Positions 1-14,100 of a stretch of 64,000 bases of DNA are shown here, in pieces. How positions within the stretch are numbered: the first letter of the stretch is position 1; every line of letters starts with the position of its first letter. Source of the stretch: Limnoperna fortunei (Eukaryota; Mollusca; Bivalvia; Mytilida; Modiolidae); assembly GCA_944474755.1 (NCBI GenBank), contig OX104116.1:6885547-6949546 (forward strand), read 5' to 3'. Under the pieces are notes generated by a model. It searched no databases. It saw nothing but the letters and a program-made list of their open reading frames with translations, and had not been told where the DNA came from. A program made the translations under genes and the position numbers.

Positions 1-417
1 TTACCTCATGTGTAATTCGGTTATCAAGTTTTGTAAATATCTTTATGTAGTTTTTTTCTCAAGCTTTGAGAATTTTTTTAAAGATAAAGATTCTTGAAAT
101 CCATAGGACAAATTTCTGTTTTACTGTTTCTGCTATATTTTCACTGTTTTACTGAAACAGTCCTCTAGTATTAAAATATGTTTCCCTGTGTGCTAACTAA
201 ATGGAACTGGCTACAGGTATTAAGTGTCTTCTATGGGTATCTTGTGTTTTTTCATTAGAACAAACTTCTGGTATTAATAGAACCGTCCTCTGGTTTTTCG
301 CTGTCATGTCTGTTTTAATGGAATGTTTCTGGTGTTAATGGAATGACCAGTCCTCTAGTGTTAAAGAAATATAATCCTGCTATGTACAACAACTCTACTT
401 CTGTTTTGTTTTTATAG
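1..417 (+). other. Intron of the PARP14-like gene with degenerate short repeats
   Basis: The sequence up to the acceptor at 416-417 contains scattered relatives of 'tcctctagtgttaaa' and 'tctggtattaatagaac' (near 160, 265, 325 and 350), an eroded tandem repeat. No coding sequence. Confidence 0.6.
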
Positions 418-2124
418 TGGCAAAAAGGGTTTGTGATAAAAAAGAACAGAAAATTGGTGGTTGTCTTCTGGATGTTTGTTTGTATTATGATTTTCTTGGA
501 CGAAAGAAGAATGTGGAAAAACCAGATCCAGAAATCCTTTCAGCAGACTCCAGTGTTCTTAAATTCTTGAAAAATTCACCAAAACACAAGCAGGAGTTTG
601 AAGATAAGTTAAAAAATCTTAGTGCTTGTGTTGAATGGCCTGCTGATTTTGAAACTGATGAAACCAAAATTACTTGTGACTTAGATCTGACCTCATCTGA
701 AGGTCAGAAAGGAGTTAGTACATGGGGAACAAAGGTTACAGAATTTACTAACAAATTTATGTCCTCCTTTACAAGCATTAAAATAACTTCTTTGAGAGAA
801 AGTTGGGAAGATGTAAAACAAGGATTACGGAGTTTAAATGTACCAGATCCAGAGAAGGTATGTGTCATCCTGGAGCCAAATAATCATGCCATTACCATAG
901 TTGGTGACGAATCTGTAGTGACTGATTTATATCGAGAAGTTCAGAAAATAGTTTCTGATGCCGAAGGTAAAGCTTCCCAAAAAAACCATTCATCAACAAA
1001 AACCATCTCTTATAAGATATACAAACTACAGCTGCTGTGGAGATTGAAATGTTTTGATACTTTGATGGAGAGATTTCCAGGTGTAGATGCACAATGTAAT
1101 CTTGATAAAAGGGAGGTAACTCTATCAGGTGACATTGAAAAGATGCAGGCTGCTGAATTGTATCTTAGAGAGATGGAAAACTCGTTTGTAAGGAAGCCTT
1201 TTAAGATGAGTAAAAATAAAAAAGATTTGCTGTCTAAAAAAGGAGCCAGAGATATTTGGTACCAAGAAACTAAGAAGAAACAGATAATAGCTACATGGAA
1301 CGTAGATCATGGGGCATGTGAAATGTATGCACAATCAAATGAGGAAGTAGAAAGAGCAATTATCTGCATGGAAGATCTGTTTATAGAAGATGAGATTTTA
1401 GACTCTGATAAATTTACGCAATCGTCAAGATGGGAAGAGTTATTGAAAAAACTTAATGAACGAGACCAAAACTGTTTTGTTATTAAATCTTCTTATGGGA
1501 AAATCCAGCTTGCTGCAACCAAATATATTTTCCATGAAGTAAAGTCTGATATTGAGAAGGAAATCGATGAATTTACAAACTTAGATTGTGAACAGCAGAA
1601 AACCATATACTGTGATAAAGGAATTTATCTCTGGATGGGCTTTCATAGTCAAAAGGAATTACAGAACATAGAATCCTGTTCTAAGGTGAAAATTACCAGC
1701 AATAAGCAGAAATTTGTGTTTGTAATAGAAGGCAACAAAAGGGGCATTGATCAAGCTAGCCAGAAAATTTCTGAATTAATGAATTGTGTAAACTCAGATG
1801 AACACATAATTTATAAGTTTGGATTAAGAGATTATTTTCTGTCCCAGTCAGGAAAACGAGATGTCCTTGACATTTCAAAAAGGCATTCATCTGTGGTTTT
1901 ACCAGATACCGACTATTCTATTGAAAAAGCCAGGAAAGCCCAGAAGAAAAGTAGCCTTAAATTATCATCAGCTGGAGTGAAACAAGTGTTTGTACATGAC
2001 GAGAACCATAAAGTGTATCTTGTGGAAGACGACATAACACAGCTTAAAGTGGACGCCATTGTGAATGCTGCAAATAATGATATGGACCACTGTGGTGGAC
2101 TGGCAAAAGCCATAGTAGATGCAG
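418..2124 (+). CDS. PARP14-like exon 1 of window: KH-like repeats and start of macrodomain 1
   Basis: Internal exon of 569 codons. The acceptor is a T-rich tract ending in AG at 416-417; the apparent GTG start at 417 is the splice junction, not an initiation codon. The first codon is split after one base. The N-terminal ~500 residues are lysine/glutamate-rich and contain alternating segments such as 'ITIVGDESVV' and 'VTLSGDIEKMQAAELYL', which read as the KH-like modules of the PARP14 family. From residue ~531 macrodomain 1 begins, with the ADP-ribose-binding NAAN (550-553) and the following Gly-Gly (560-561) intact. The exon ends inside the domain after VDA, at donor gtcagt (2125). This same 3' end is the unit of the array that follows. 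Confidence 0.92.
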
Positions 2125-5100
2125 GTCAGTATAATGGGATATGGACCACTGTGGTGGACTGGCAAAAGTCATTGTAGATGCAGGTCAGTATAATGTGATA
2201 TGGACCACTGTGGTGGACTGGCAAAAGTCATTGTAGATGCAGGTCAGTATAATGTGATATGGACCATTGTGGTGGACTGGCAAAAGTCATTGTAGATGTA
2301 GGTCAGTATATTGTGAAATGGACCACTGGTGGACTGGCAAAAGTCATTGTAGATGTAGGTCAGTATACTGTGATATGGACCACTGTGGTGGACTGGCAAA
2401 AGCCATTGTAGATATAGGTCAGTATACTGTGATATGGACCACTGTGGTGGACTGGCAAAAGCCATTGTAGATATAGGTCAGTATACTGTGATATGGACCA
2501 CTGTGGTGGACTGGCAAAAGCCATAGTAGTTGCAGGTCAGTATAATGTGATATGGACCACTGTGATGGACTGGCAAAAGCCATTGTAGATTTAGGTCAGT
2601 ATAATGTGATATGGACCACTGTGATGGACTGGCAAAAGTCATTGTAGATGTAGATCAGTATAATGTGATATGAACCACTGTGATGGACTGGCAAAAGCCA
2701 TTGTAGATTTAGGTCAGTATAATGTGATATGGACCACTGTGATGGACTGGCAAAAACCATTGTAGATTTAGGTCAGTATAATGTGATATGGACAACTGTG
2801 ATGGACTGGCAAAAGTCATTGTAGATGTAGATCAGTATAATGTGATATGGACCACTGTGATGGACTGGCAAAAGTCATTGTAGATTTAGATCAGTATAAT
2901 GTGATATGGACCACTGTGATGGACTGGCAAAAACCATTGTAGATTTAGGTCAGTATAATGTGATATGGACCACTGTGATGGACTGGCAAAAACCATTGTA
3001 GATTTAGGTCAGTATAATGTGATACGGACCACTGGTGGACTGGCAAAGGCCATAGTAGTTGCAGGTCAGTATAATGTGATATGGACCACTGTGGTGGCTG
3101 GCAAAAGCCATAGTAGTTGCAGGTCAGTATAATGTAATATGGACCACTGTGGTGGACTGGCAAAAGTCATTGTAGATGTAAGTCAGTATAATGTGATATG
3201 GACCCCTGTGGTGGACTGGCAAAAGTCATTGTAGATTTAGATCAGTATAATGTGATATGGACCACTGTGGTGGCTGGCAAAAACCATTGTAGATTTAGGT
3301 CAGTATAATGTGATATGGACCACTGTGATGGACTGGCAAATACCATTGTAGATTTAGGTCAGTATAATGTGATACGGACCACTGGTGGACTGGCAAAGGC
3401 CATAGTAGTTGCAGGTCAGTATAATGTGATATGGACCACTGTGGTGGCTGGCAAAAGCCATAGTAGTTGCAGGTCAGTATAATGTAATATGGACCACTGT
3501 GGTGGACTGGCAAAAGTCATTGTAGATGTAAGTCAGTATAATGTGATATGGACCCCTGTGGTGGACTGGCAAAAGTCATTGTAGATGTAAGTCAGTATAA
3601 TGTGATATGGACCCCTGTGGTGGACTGACAAAAGTCATTGTAGATGCAGGCCAGTATAATGTGATACGGACCACTGTGGTGGACTTGCCAGAGCAACTTC
3701 GGCGACTCACTAACAAAGGACTTTATGATAAGTTTGTGAGGGAGTCGCCCAAGTTTACACTTTGATAATTTCCTAAAACACAGTGTCTAATCCTTATAAT
3801 TCTCTGAAATAATCGTAGCAATTTTTAAAGCAGAAAAAACAGTTACTGAAACCTATCTAGACCTCAAAATGTACATAGGCCAGAAAGCGTAGGGATATGA
3901 ATCTCAGTTCTATAGATATTGATAGAAAAAAAAACAACAAAATAAAACCCTAAATTTTATTTGGTATTATATTTTATTTGAAATCTCAATTGATTCAGTT
4001 AGATCTCATTGCGGCAGACAAAACATTGTTTCTGTCCTTAACAATACATTTGAGGATCTTGTTTACATTGGATACTGAAAGTAGTCAGCTCAAAGGAAAT
4101 ATCAATTTATATATAATTGATCTGATTTTATCCAATTAAAGCACTTTTATTCAAAATACTATGACCTGTCAGGTATTTTCTACAATTATTGCTCAATCAA
4201 TTTCAAAAATAGATAACATCTGTTTATAAAACTGCTTCAATCTGTTTTCTTTAAAGCTCCTAATCAGAAAGAGCTGGACATGTATATTGCAGCTATTCAT
4301 GCATGACTCAGGTAACTTTGAATTTCTAATCTGGAAGAGATTGTCATAGGGTATAATGTAGTTGAAACTTGAGGTAGATTTAAAGTTACCTGAATCACAC
4401 ATGAGTAGCTGCAATTTTAATGTCCAAGCTTTCACTGATGAAGAGCTTTATAGAAAACAGAATGAAGCAGTATTCTAAACAGCTGTTATCTGTATTTAGA
4501 ATTGGTTGACCAATACAGCTGCAATAGGTAAGAAATACCTGACAGGTCATTGTATTTTGGGTATAATATAAATAAATTACAACATGAACAAAATTATATC
4601 ACAATACAATAATGTTACCTTGAAATTTATCATACATAAATTTATCATACAGTCTGTATTTAGTCTGTAGGAAGTATGAAAACTCGATTAAAGTAAAATA
4701 AAATAATTTATTTTAATTTATTATTACAGCTGGAATGTCTGTTCAGAAAGAGTGTCATGATTATATTAAACATAAAGGTAAGGTGAGGGATGGAGATGCC
4801 ATAATGTCAGGTCCTGGATTACTACCATGTAAGGCAATAATTCATGCTGTAGGGCCCCAGTGGAAGGGAGGAAATTTAGGAGAAGAGCCTCTCCTGAAGG
4901 CTGCTGTTCTCCAATGTTTGATATTGACAGAGAAATCACAGTTTGAGTCTGTTGCCATACCTGCCCTGAGTGGTGGAATATTTGGTTATCCCCTGGATAA
5001 GTGTACTAACACAATTGTCAGAACAATAAAAGAATATTTTGATTACAACAGATATACATCAGTGACCAGTGTGTATTTATGTGACGTCAGCCCAGACACT

Positions 5101-8100
5101 ATCAGAATGTTTCAGGCAGCATTGAAGACTGTTTATCATGCAGACAATGAACAGCCTGGTAATTAACTTATCTTTTATTATGCCTCTGCGACAACATGTC
5201 GGGGGGCATTAAGGTTTACTCATGTCCGTCCGTCTGTCCGTCCGTCCGTATGTACGAACATACGTACATAGGAAATTCCGTCAAGCTTTTCTCAGAAACC
5301 GTACATGAGAACAATTTTAAATTTGGCAGGGTGGTTCAGTATCACAAGTTGTACGTCCTAAGCAACTTTCAGACCTGTCGGACAACTACTTCCTGTTAGG
5401 GAATTCATTTAGCGGGGCATCTGTGTCCCATGGACACATTCTTTGATTTTTAAAAAGAAATAATTTCAAAATTTGATCAATAAAATTGATTTAAAGAAAC
5501 TATAGAAATGATTCAGTTTTAGTTGACAGAAAAGGTCCTCACAGAAGATTAAATTTCTGGCGTAAGTAAGAAGTACAATGATTTTCTAAGGCCATGTTTT
5601 ATGTTGCAGTGTTGGGCCAGCAACCACTGAAATATCCTGATCATACAGAAAGTCCTGGCATGACTAGTGCTATGGTGCCAATCACTTATCCACATCATAC
5701 AGAAAAGAGGACATATCCAGACCACACAGATAAGAGGACATATCCAGACCACACAGATAGGAGGACATATCCACACCATACAGAACAGAGGACAGCATCA
5801 TCCAATGCGGATTTTATAACTGTTGTTAAAGGTCTTCTCACTGAAAGACAGGTTAATAAGCTTATTTTCATACATCTACATTTAAAGAACTGATAAAATC
5901 TAAAAAAGGCAATGTAAAAGCATGTAGTTAAATAGCCTAATTAAGAATTGAAGATTTTGTCATTTTTTGTCATTTTAAATGACTTATAATTAGTCCCCTA
6001 CCGACTTCGTCACCTGTAGGTGTGCATTCTATTTGTCCATCAGTCGTGCAGTCCATCAGGAGGCTTGCAGATATTGAGCTAATATTTGGTATTTGGGTCA
6101 ACCATGATGAATTACAGACCAAGTTAGAATATCATTAAAATTTTGTGACGAAATTATGAACTTTGGAAACAGCTTTAAATTAGATTTTGTTTCAGGAATT
6201 TAATATTTAATATTACATGTTCTGTAAATTTGGAAATTGTTGCGTGCATTTATTATTGCGATTCAGGGACCACCTCAAAAAATGCGAGTTCATATTTTTG
6301 CGATCGGCTGAGGTATCAAAATATGCACTGAAAACAAATAATAACTCAGCATTTAGTTTTTCGTTAAATATTTGTCGTCTGTAAATAATCTCACTACAAC
6401 AAACGTAATACATATTTCCTTTTCTAAAGGGTTTTACCTCTGTTGAAAATCGGAAACAGTTGTCTCGTGTCTTTAATGATGAGATGATTTGTGTATATTG
6501 AGTGAACCTCAAAACTACTAAAACGGCTATTTGTTTAAATCAAAGAAAAATCAATTATTTTGTGTCCAATTAATTATCATATTCAAATTAAATGGCCATG
6601 GTAGGGCTTTACAGATGGTTTATTTATGCACGCTAGGTTGAGTAATTTTGGTCAATGGATAAACGAAAGTAGAATTGCGATCACAGAACGATCGCATCAT
6701 TCGCAATAATAAAAACATCGCAAAAATTTCTGAATTTACAGTATTTAAAGCTTGTTATTATGTTATTTATCTTGCTTTTATTATACACAAATTTCCTAAT
6801 TTTTAATATGCCTTCAGAAATTTTGGTAATATGAAAGGGTTTAATACATAGCTGTACATGTTATCTATATTTTACAGGTTGATGTCATAGTCAATTCTAT
6901 AAGTCAGGACCTGGATCTGTCACATGGAAGGTTGTCAAGATCGATATTAATGGCAGCTGGTGACATTATCCAGACTGAAATATATCAGCACATAGATACC
7001 TTCAAACCTTATAAATCTGTGGTGGCAACCTCTGGAGGGAAAATGAACTGTACAATTATACATGGCACATTATCTCCCTTTGATGGTCAGGACGGTAATG
7101 GTGTAATGGTAAAGTTCCATATGTAATAAATGTGTTAAATGGGTTGTTGCATATATTTTTTCTACTTTTTAATAAAATAATTGCAATTTATTTTAATGCC
7201 TATACAAATATTGTACCAATAAAAATGCTTTAATACTTGATGTTCAAACTTATGTATCTATTTATCACTTGTAGAAGCATAAATCAAATACATTTAATAA
7301 ATATGATTATGCAACTTTTGTGTTTCATTTTATTGCAGATTCTTCAACAGTTTATTGATAATTGTTTAAAAACTTGTGCAGAGAAGGATATGAAATCCAT
7401 AGCGTTTCCTGCAGTTGGAACTGGAGTTCTAAGTTTTCCAGAAGACACCGTTGCTAAGTTGATGTTTGAGAGAGTTATAGCTTTTAAAAAGAAATATCCA
7501 GATTCCAGTATACAGAAAGTAGAGTTTGTTATTTTTCCAAAAGATACTGCTACAATCAAAGTAAGTAAATACTGAGGTTAACAGAATCAAAAACATTATT
7601 TACACCTCAGATCTAAATACATGAAAAAAAAGAAAGTACCCGAAAGGCAATTGAAAGTTTAAGATTAGATCAGGAAAAAAAATTTTTTGTCCACATTTAG
7701 CAATTTTTCAGCTATTTATTGCACATAAGCTAGTAGTTGTACTGATCGAGGAAATCAAAGGTAGCAGTACAAAATCACATGTATAGGAATCAGGACAGAA
7801 TCATAGGTACCCTTCCAGAATCACATATATAGGAACCAGGACAGAATCATATGTACCAGTGCAGAATAACGTGTTAAGATACCATGACGGAATCTTGGAT
7901 ACCAGTGCAGAATCCCAATTACAGGTACCAGCACAGAATGTTAAGTACCAGTGCAGAATCACATGTTTATGTACCAGGACAGAATGTTAGGTACCAGTGC
8001 AGAATCACATGTTTATGTACCAGGACAGAATCTTAGGTACCAGTGCAGAATCACAGGTACACATATCAGGGCAAAATAATTTACTCATAACCTTGACAAG

Positions 8101-11100
8101 ATTATATATATTTTTAATTCACCAAGTCTGTCATACGTGATATGCTATATAGTGTACAGGTAGACGAGGGCAGCTACCTGATACAAACTGCCACCTCATC
8201 ATATAAATGATAAAAGTATTGAATTACAGACTTGAACCAGTTTACACATACAAATAGTTAAAACGTCCAAAGTATATTCCTTTTTCAATTCAATATTAGA
8301 TTATCTTTTCAAGTTCAATTCTGAAATCAACATTATAACATTATAATGGGTTTTTTAATGTTTTGTCCTGAAATAAGTATTAGGCTTAATTTTATTTGCT
8401 TAATTTGGTATTAAACTGTTTTTATTGGGTGTGTTGAAACCAGTGTTAGACTGTTATTTTTCTCAATTGCAGGCTTTTAATGATTTCAAACAAAGGTTGA
8501 CAGGACAGGATACCAGTCATGGAGCAGGTATACTTAATTTGATTGATTCATTAACATAAACTGATGCTAAATTTAATTAAAATGGACAAACTGATCTAGA
8601 TTCCATGAAGTAAAAAAAAAAAAAAAAAAAAAAAGAAAACAGCAACTTTGAACAAGTCTGTGTTCTAAGCATGATAGTAAAAATAAAATTCTACTTTGTG
8701 CATTAGTTTTATTGAACTTGAACACAAATAGTAAATAAACCTGTAGGGAGATATATGATCTCACATTGTAACAAATAGTAAATAAACCTGTTAAGGGAGA
8801 TATAGGATCTCACATTGTTACAAATAGTAAATAAACCTGTTAAGGGAGATATAGGATCTCACATTGTTACAAATAGTACATAAACCTGTTAAGGGAGATA
8901 TAGGATCTCACATTGTAACAAATAGTAAATAAACCTGTTTAGGGAGATATAGGATCTCACATTGTTACAAATAGTAAATAAACCTGTTAAGGGAGATATA
9001 GGATCTCACATTGTAACAAATAGTCAATAAACCTGTCAAGGGAGATATAGGATCTCACATTGTAACAAATAGTAAATAAACCTGTTAAAGGAGATATAGG
9101 ATCTCACATTGTTCCAAATAGTAAATAAACCTGTTAAGGGAGATATAGGATCTCACATTGTTACAAAAAGTAAATAAACCTGTCAAGGGAGATATAGGAT
9201 CTCACATTGTTACAAATAGTAAATAAATCTGTTAAGGGAGATATAGGATCTCACATTGTAACAAATAGTAAATAAACCTGTTAAGGGAGATATAGGATTT
9301 CACATTGTTACAAATTGTAAATAAACCTGTTAAGGGAGATATTGGATCTCACATTGTTACAAATAGTCAATAAACCTGTCGAGGGAAATATAGGATCTCA
9401 CATTGTTACAAATAGTAAATAAACCTGTTAAGGGAGATATTGGATCTCACATTGTTACAAATAGTAAATAAACCTGTAGGGAGATATAGGATCTCACATT
9501 GTTACAAACAGTAAATAAATCTGTTAAGTGAGATATAGGATCTCACATTGTAACAAATAGTAAATAAACCTGTCAAGGGAGATATAGGATCTCACATTGT
9601 AACAAATAGTAAATAAACCTGTCAAGGGAGATATAGGATCTCACATTGTAACAAATTGTAAATAAACCTGTTAAGGGAGATATTGGATCTCACATTGTTA
9701 CAAATAGTAAATAAACCTGTTAAGGGAGATATAGGATTTCACATTGTTACAAATAGTAAATAAACCTGTTAAGAGAGATATAGGATCTCACATTGTTACA
9801 AATTATAAATAAACCTGTTTAGGGAGATATAGGATCTCACATTGTTACAAAAAGTAAATAAACCTGTTAAGGGAGATATAGGATCTCACATTGTTACAAA
9901 TAGTAAATAAACCTGTTAAGGGAGATATAGGATCTGACATTGTTACAAATAGTAAATAAACCTGTTAAGGGAGATATAGGATCTCACATTGTTACAAATA
10001 GTAAATAAACCTGTTAAGGGAGATATAGGATCTCACATTGTAACAAATAGTAAATAAACCTGTTAAGGGAGATATAGGATCTCACATTGTTACAAATAGT
10101 AAATAAACCTGTCAAGGGAGATATAGGATCTCACATTGTTACAAATAGTAAATAAACCTGTTAAGGGAGATATAGGATTTCACATTGTTACAAATTGTAA
10201 ATAAACCTGTTAAGTGAGATATTGGATCTCACATTGTTACAAATAGTAAATAAACCTGTCAAGGAGATATAGGATCTCACATTGTTACAAATTGTAAATA
10301 AACCTGTTAAGGGAGATATAGGATCTCACATTGTAACAAATAGTAAATAAACCTGTTAAGGGAGATATAGGATTTCACATGGTACAAATAGTAAATAAAC
10401 CTGTTAAGGGAGATATAGGATCTCACATTGTTACAAATGGTAAATAAACCTGTTAAGGGAGATATAGGATCTCACATTGTTACAAATTGTAAATAAACCT
10501 GTTAAGGGAGATATAGGATTTCACATTAGTACAAATGGATTATAAGATTTATCCAATCAAAGATTTACATTTAGTTAAATTATGGAGCCTTGGAGAGAAA
10601 TTAAAATTCCAAAAGCTTACTATCGAATTTGGATAAATCCAATAATCTTAGAGTACTAAGGTTAGATCTGTTTCTCTGATGTAAAAAGTTGTAAATTGCA
10701 AAATCAAATATAAATTCTCCCAACTCTAATTCTATGGTCATGTGGTAAATGGAAGTTGTTTTGCTTATGACGTCATTGTTTTTGTTTATGCCTTATTATT
10801 TTGTAAACCAATCAACAGAGGAGATCCACATATACACCAATGACAAGAAATATTTTTAATGCATAGGTTTGAATATTACATAAAAATTTAGATAAATAAA
10901 AATAAACAATGGCATAAGAAAGATTTAAAAAAAACACAAGTTTACTTTTAGTGAAATCTAAGCTTACAACAGGAGAGATTGTTATGCTTAATAGAGGTGT
11001 TATCTTGAACAGTTTTGACTTTAAACAGGGTGACTTGTCAGAACTGAAATAAACACTTTAAATTCAACACAATGATAAATTGTAACAGTTAGTTCTGGTT

Positions 11101-14100
11101 GAAAACAGCTGTTTACTCAGTCTTCTGGAGAGGTTTTCTTTATTTGTTTTTTTTATGATAGAAAGTAGACAAGGTATTAACACAGGTTTCAGTTTTGTTT
11201 GGAGGTTTTGGTTTTATCTGTGTTTTCATTGGTTATATATAGGATCTTACGTTAGTACGAGAGGATTATCGGATTTCTCCAATCGAGATAGTTAAATTAT
11301 GGAATTTTAAGTCCGAGCCTTGGCGAGGACTTAAATTTCCATAATTTAACAATCGAGATTGGAGAAATCTGATAATCCAAGAGTACTAATGTAAGATTCT
11401 GTTTCTTTAATTTAAAAAAATGTAGTAAATTTGCGAAACGAAGTACAAATTCTCCTTACCCCAATTTTTGTTCATGACTTGAATACGCGGTGAATGGAAA
11501 GTGTTTTGTTTATGACGTCATGAGTTCTTATTGTGACGTTATTATTTTTAACCAATCAACTGCTGAGAACAACAAATTCACTAGTGACGAGAACTGTATT
11601 TTCCACACCAGTCAAGCAGTTGAAATAATACGTCAAAATTAGTGAAAATAACATATACATGTATACCATACTTGTAATGAATCTGAACAAACAGGTACCT
11701 GTGATATATATGTATTCATTTTGGTTACTTGCTATTTGTAAGATTACAGCAAAGTATGCCACTTGCAGAAAATTCCCTCATGAGCCTCACATGTTTCCAA
11801 TTATAGTTTTCTTTTCTTATTGAAAGGAAACAGACTTGATGAAAAATGACAGATTTTTAATTATTCTAGACAAAGACAATTTCTCAGAAAGCTAAATTTT
11901 CTGTGTAATAAAGCAAGCCCATAGACAATTTAAGCTTCAAACAGAATGGTAATTGTATAATATCACATGTATAAAAAAAAGTTTAAAGGCACATTTATTG
12001 AAATTTGCTATATATAAACACTGTTGCATATTGTGCATAACTTTTTCAGATGATAGTCACATGGCACGAGCACCAGCCGATGTTGAATCGAGAACACCAA
12101 GACAAAGGCCAATGAACAAGGGAGGCAATCAGAGTACAAAACTTGGAGACGTGAATGTAGTGGTAAAGTGTGGAGATATTACCAAGGAGAACTCGGATGT
12201 CATAGTCAACTGCACATCAAAGTCATTGGATTTATCTAAAGGTACTATTATGTACCAGCCTCTCTTATAGTTGTAAGTCATAGACAATTGATCCCTGCAT
12301 GGGGCCTCCTCGTCTACATGATAATAGTTGTAAGTCATAGACAATTGATCCCTGCATGGGGCCTCCTTGTCTACATGATAACATTTGTAAGTCATAGACA
12401 ATTGATCCCTGCATGGGGCCTCCTCGTCTACATGATAATAGTTGTAAGTCATAGACAATTGATCCCTGCATGGGGCCTCCTTGTCTACATGATAACATTT
12501 GTAAGTCATAGACAATTGATCCCTGCATGGGGCCTCCTCGTCTACATGATAGCAGTTGTAAGTCATAGACAATGATCCCTGCATGGGGCCTCCTCGTCTA
12601 CATGATAACAGTTGTAAGTCATAGACAATTGATCCCTGCTTGATGCCTCCTCGTCTACGTGATAGCAGTTGTAAGTCATAGACAATTGATCCCTGCTTGG
12701 GGCCTCCTCGTCTACGTGATAGCAGTTGTAAGTCATTGTTAATTGCTTCCTGCATGGGGCCTCCTCGTCTACATAATAGCAGTTGTAAGTCATAGACAAT
12801 TGATCCCTGCTTGGGGCCTCCTTGTCTACGTGATAGCAGTTGTAAGTCATAGATAATTGATCCCTGCATGGGGCCTCCACGTCTACATAATAGCAGTTGT
12901 AAGTCATAGACAATTGATCCCTGCTTGGGGCCTCCTCGTCTACGTGATAGCAGTTGTAAGTCATTGTTAATTGATTCCTGCATGGGGCCTCCTTGTCTAC
13001 ATGATAGCAGTTGTAAGTCATCGACAATTGATCCCTGCATGGGGCCTCCTCGTCTACATGATAGCAGTTGTAAGTCATAGACAATTGATCCCTGCTTGGG
13101 GCCTCCTCGTCTACATGATAGCAGTTGTAAGTCATAGACAATTGATTCCTGCATGGGGCCTCCTCGTCTACATGATAGCAGTTGTAAGTCATAGACAATT
13201 GATCCCTGCATGGGACCTCCTCGTCTACATGATAGCAGTTGTAAGTCATTGTTAATTGATTCCTGCATGGGGCCTCCTCGTCTACATGATAGCAGTTGTA
13301 AGTCATAGACAATTTATCCCTGCATGGGGCCTCCTCGTCTACATGATAGCAGTTGTAAGTCATTGACAATTGATCCCTGCATGGGGCCTCCTTGTCTTCA
13401 TGATAGCAGCTGTAAGTCATTGACAATTGATCCCTGCATGGGGCCTCCTTGTCTTCATGATAGCAGCTGTAAGTCATTGACAATTGATCCCTGCATGGGG
13501 CCTCCTCGTCTACATGATAGCAGTTGTAAGTCATTGACAATTGATCCCTGCATGGGGCCTCCTTGTCTTCATGATAGCAGCTGTAAGTCATTGACAATTA
13601 ATCCCTGCATGGGGCCTCCTCGTCTACATAATAGCAGTTGTAAGTCATTGACAATTGATCCCTGCATGGGGCCTCCTCGTCTACATGATAGCAGTTGTAA
13701 GTCATTGACAATTAATCCCTGCTTGGGGCCTCCTCGTCTACATGATAGCAGTTGTAAGTCATAGACAATTGATCCGTGCATGGGGCCTCCACGTCTACGT
13801 GATAACAGTTGTAAGTCATAGACAATTGATCCCTGCATGGGGCCTCCTCGTCTACATGATAACAGTTGTAAGTCATAGACAATTGATCCCTGCATGAGGC
13901 CTCCTCGTCTACATGATAGCAGTTGTAAGTCATAGACAATTGATCCCTGCATGGGGCCTCCTCGTCTACATGATAACAGTTGTAAGTCATAGACAATTGA
14001 TTCCTGCATGGGGCCTCCTCGTCTACGTGATAACAGTTGTAAGTCATAGACAATTGATCCCTGCATGGGGCCTCCTCGTCTACATGACAACAGTTGTAAG

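Noticed and set aside
417..419. GTG at 417 as a start codon of a 586-residue protein
   Set aside because: A T-rich tract plus AG ends at 417; the exon begins at 418 and the gene continues upstream. The frame beyond 2124 is intron.
5196..5399. 67-codon frame over the TCCG tract
   Set aside because: Microsatellite translation within a dispersed repeat in an intron.
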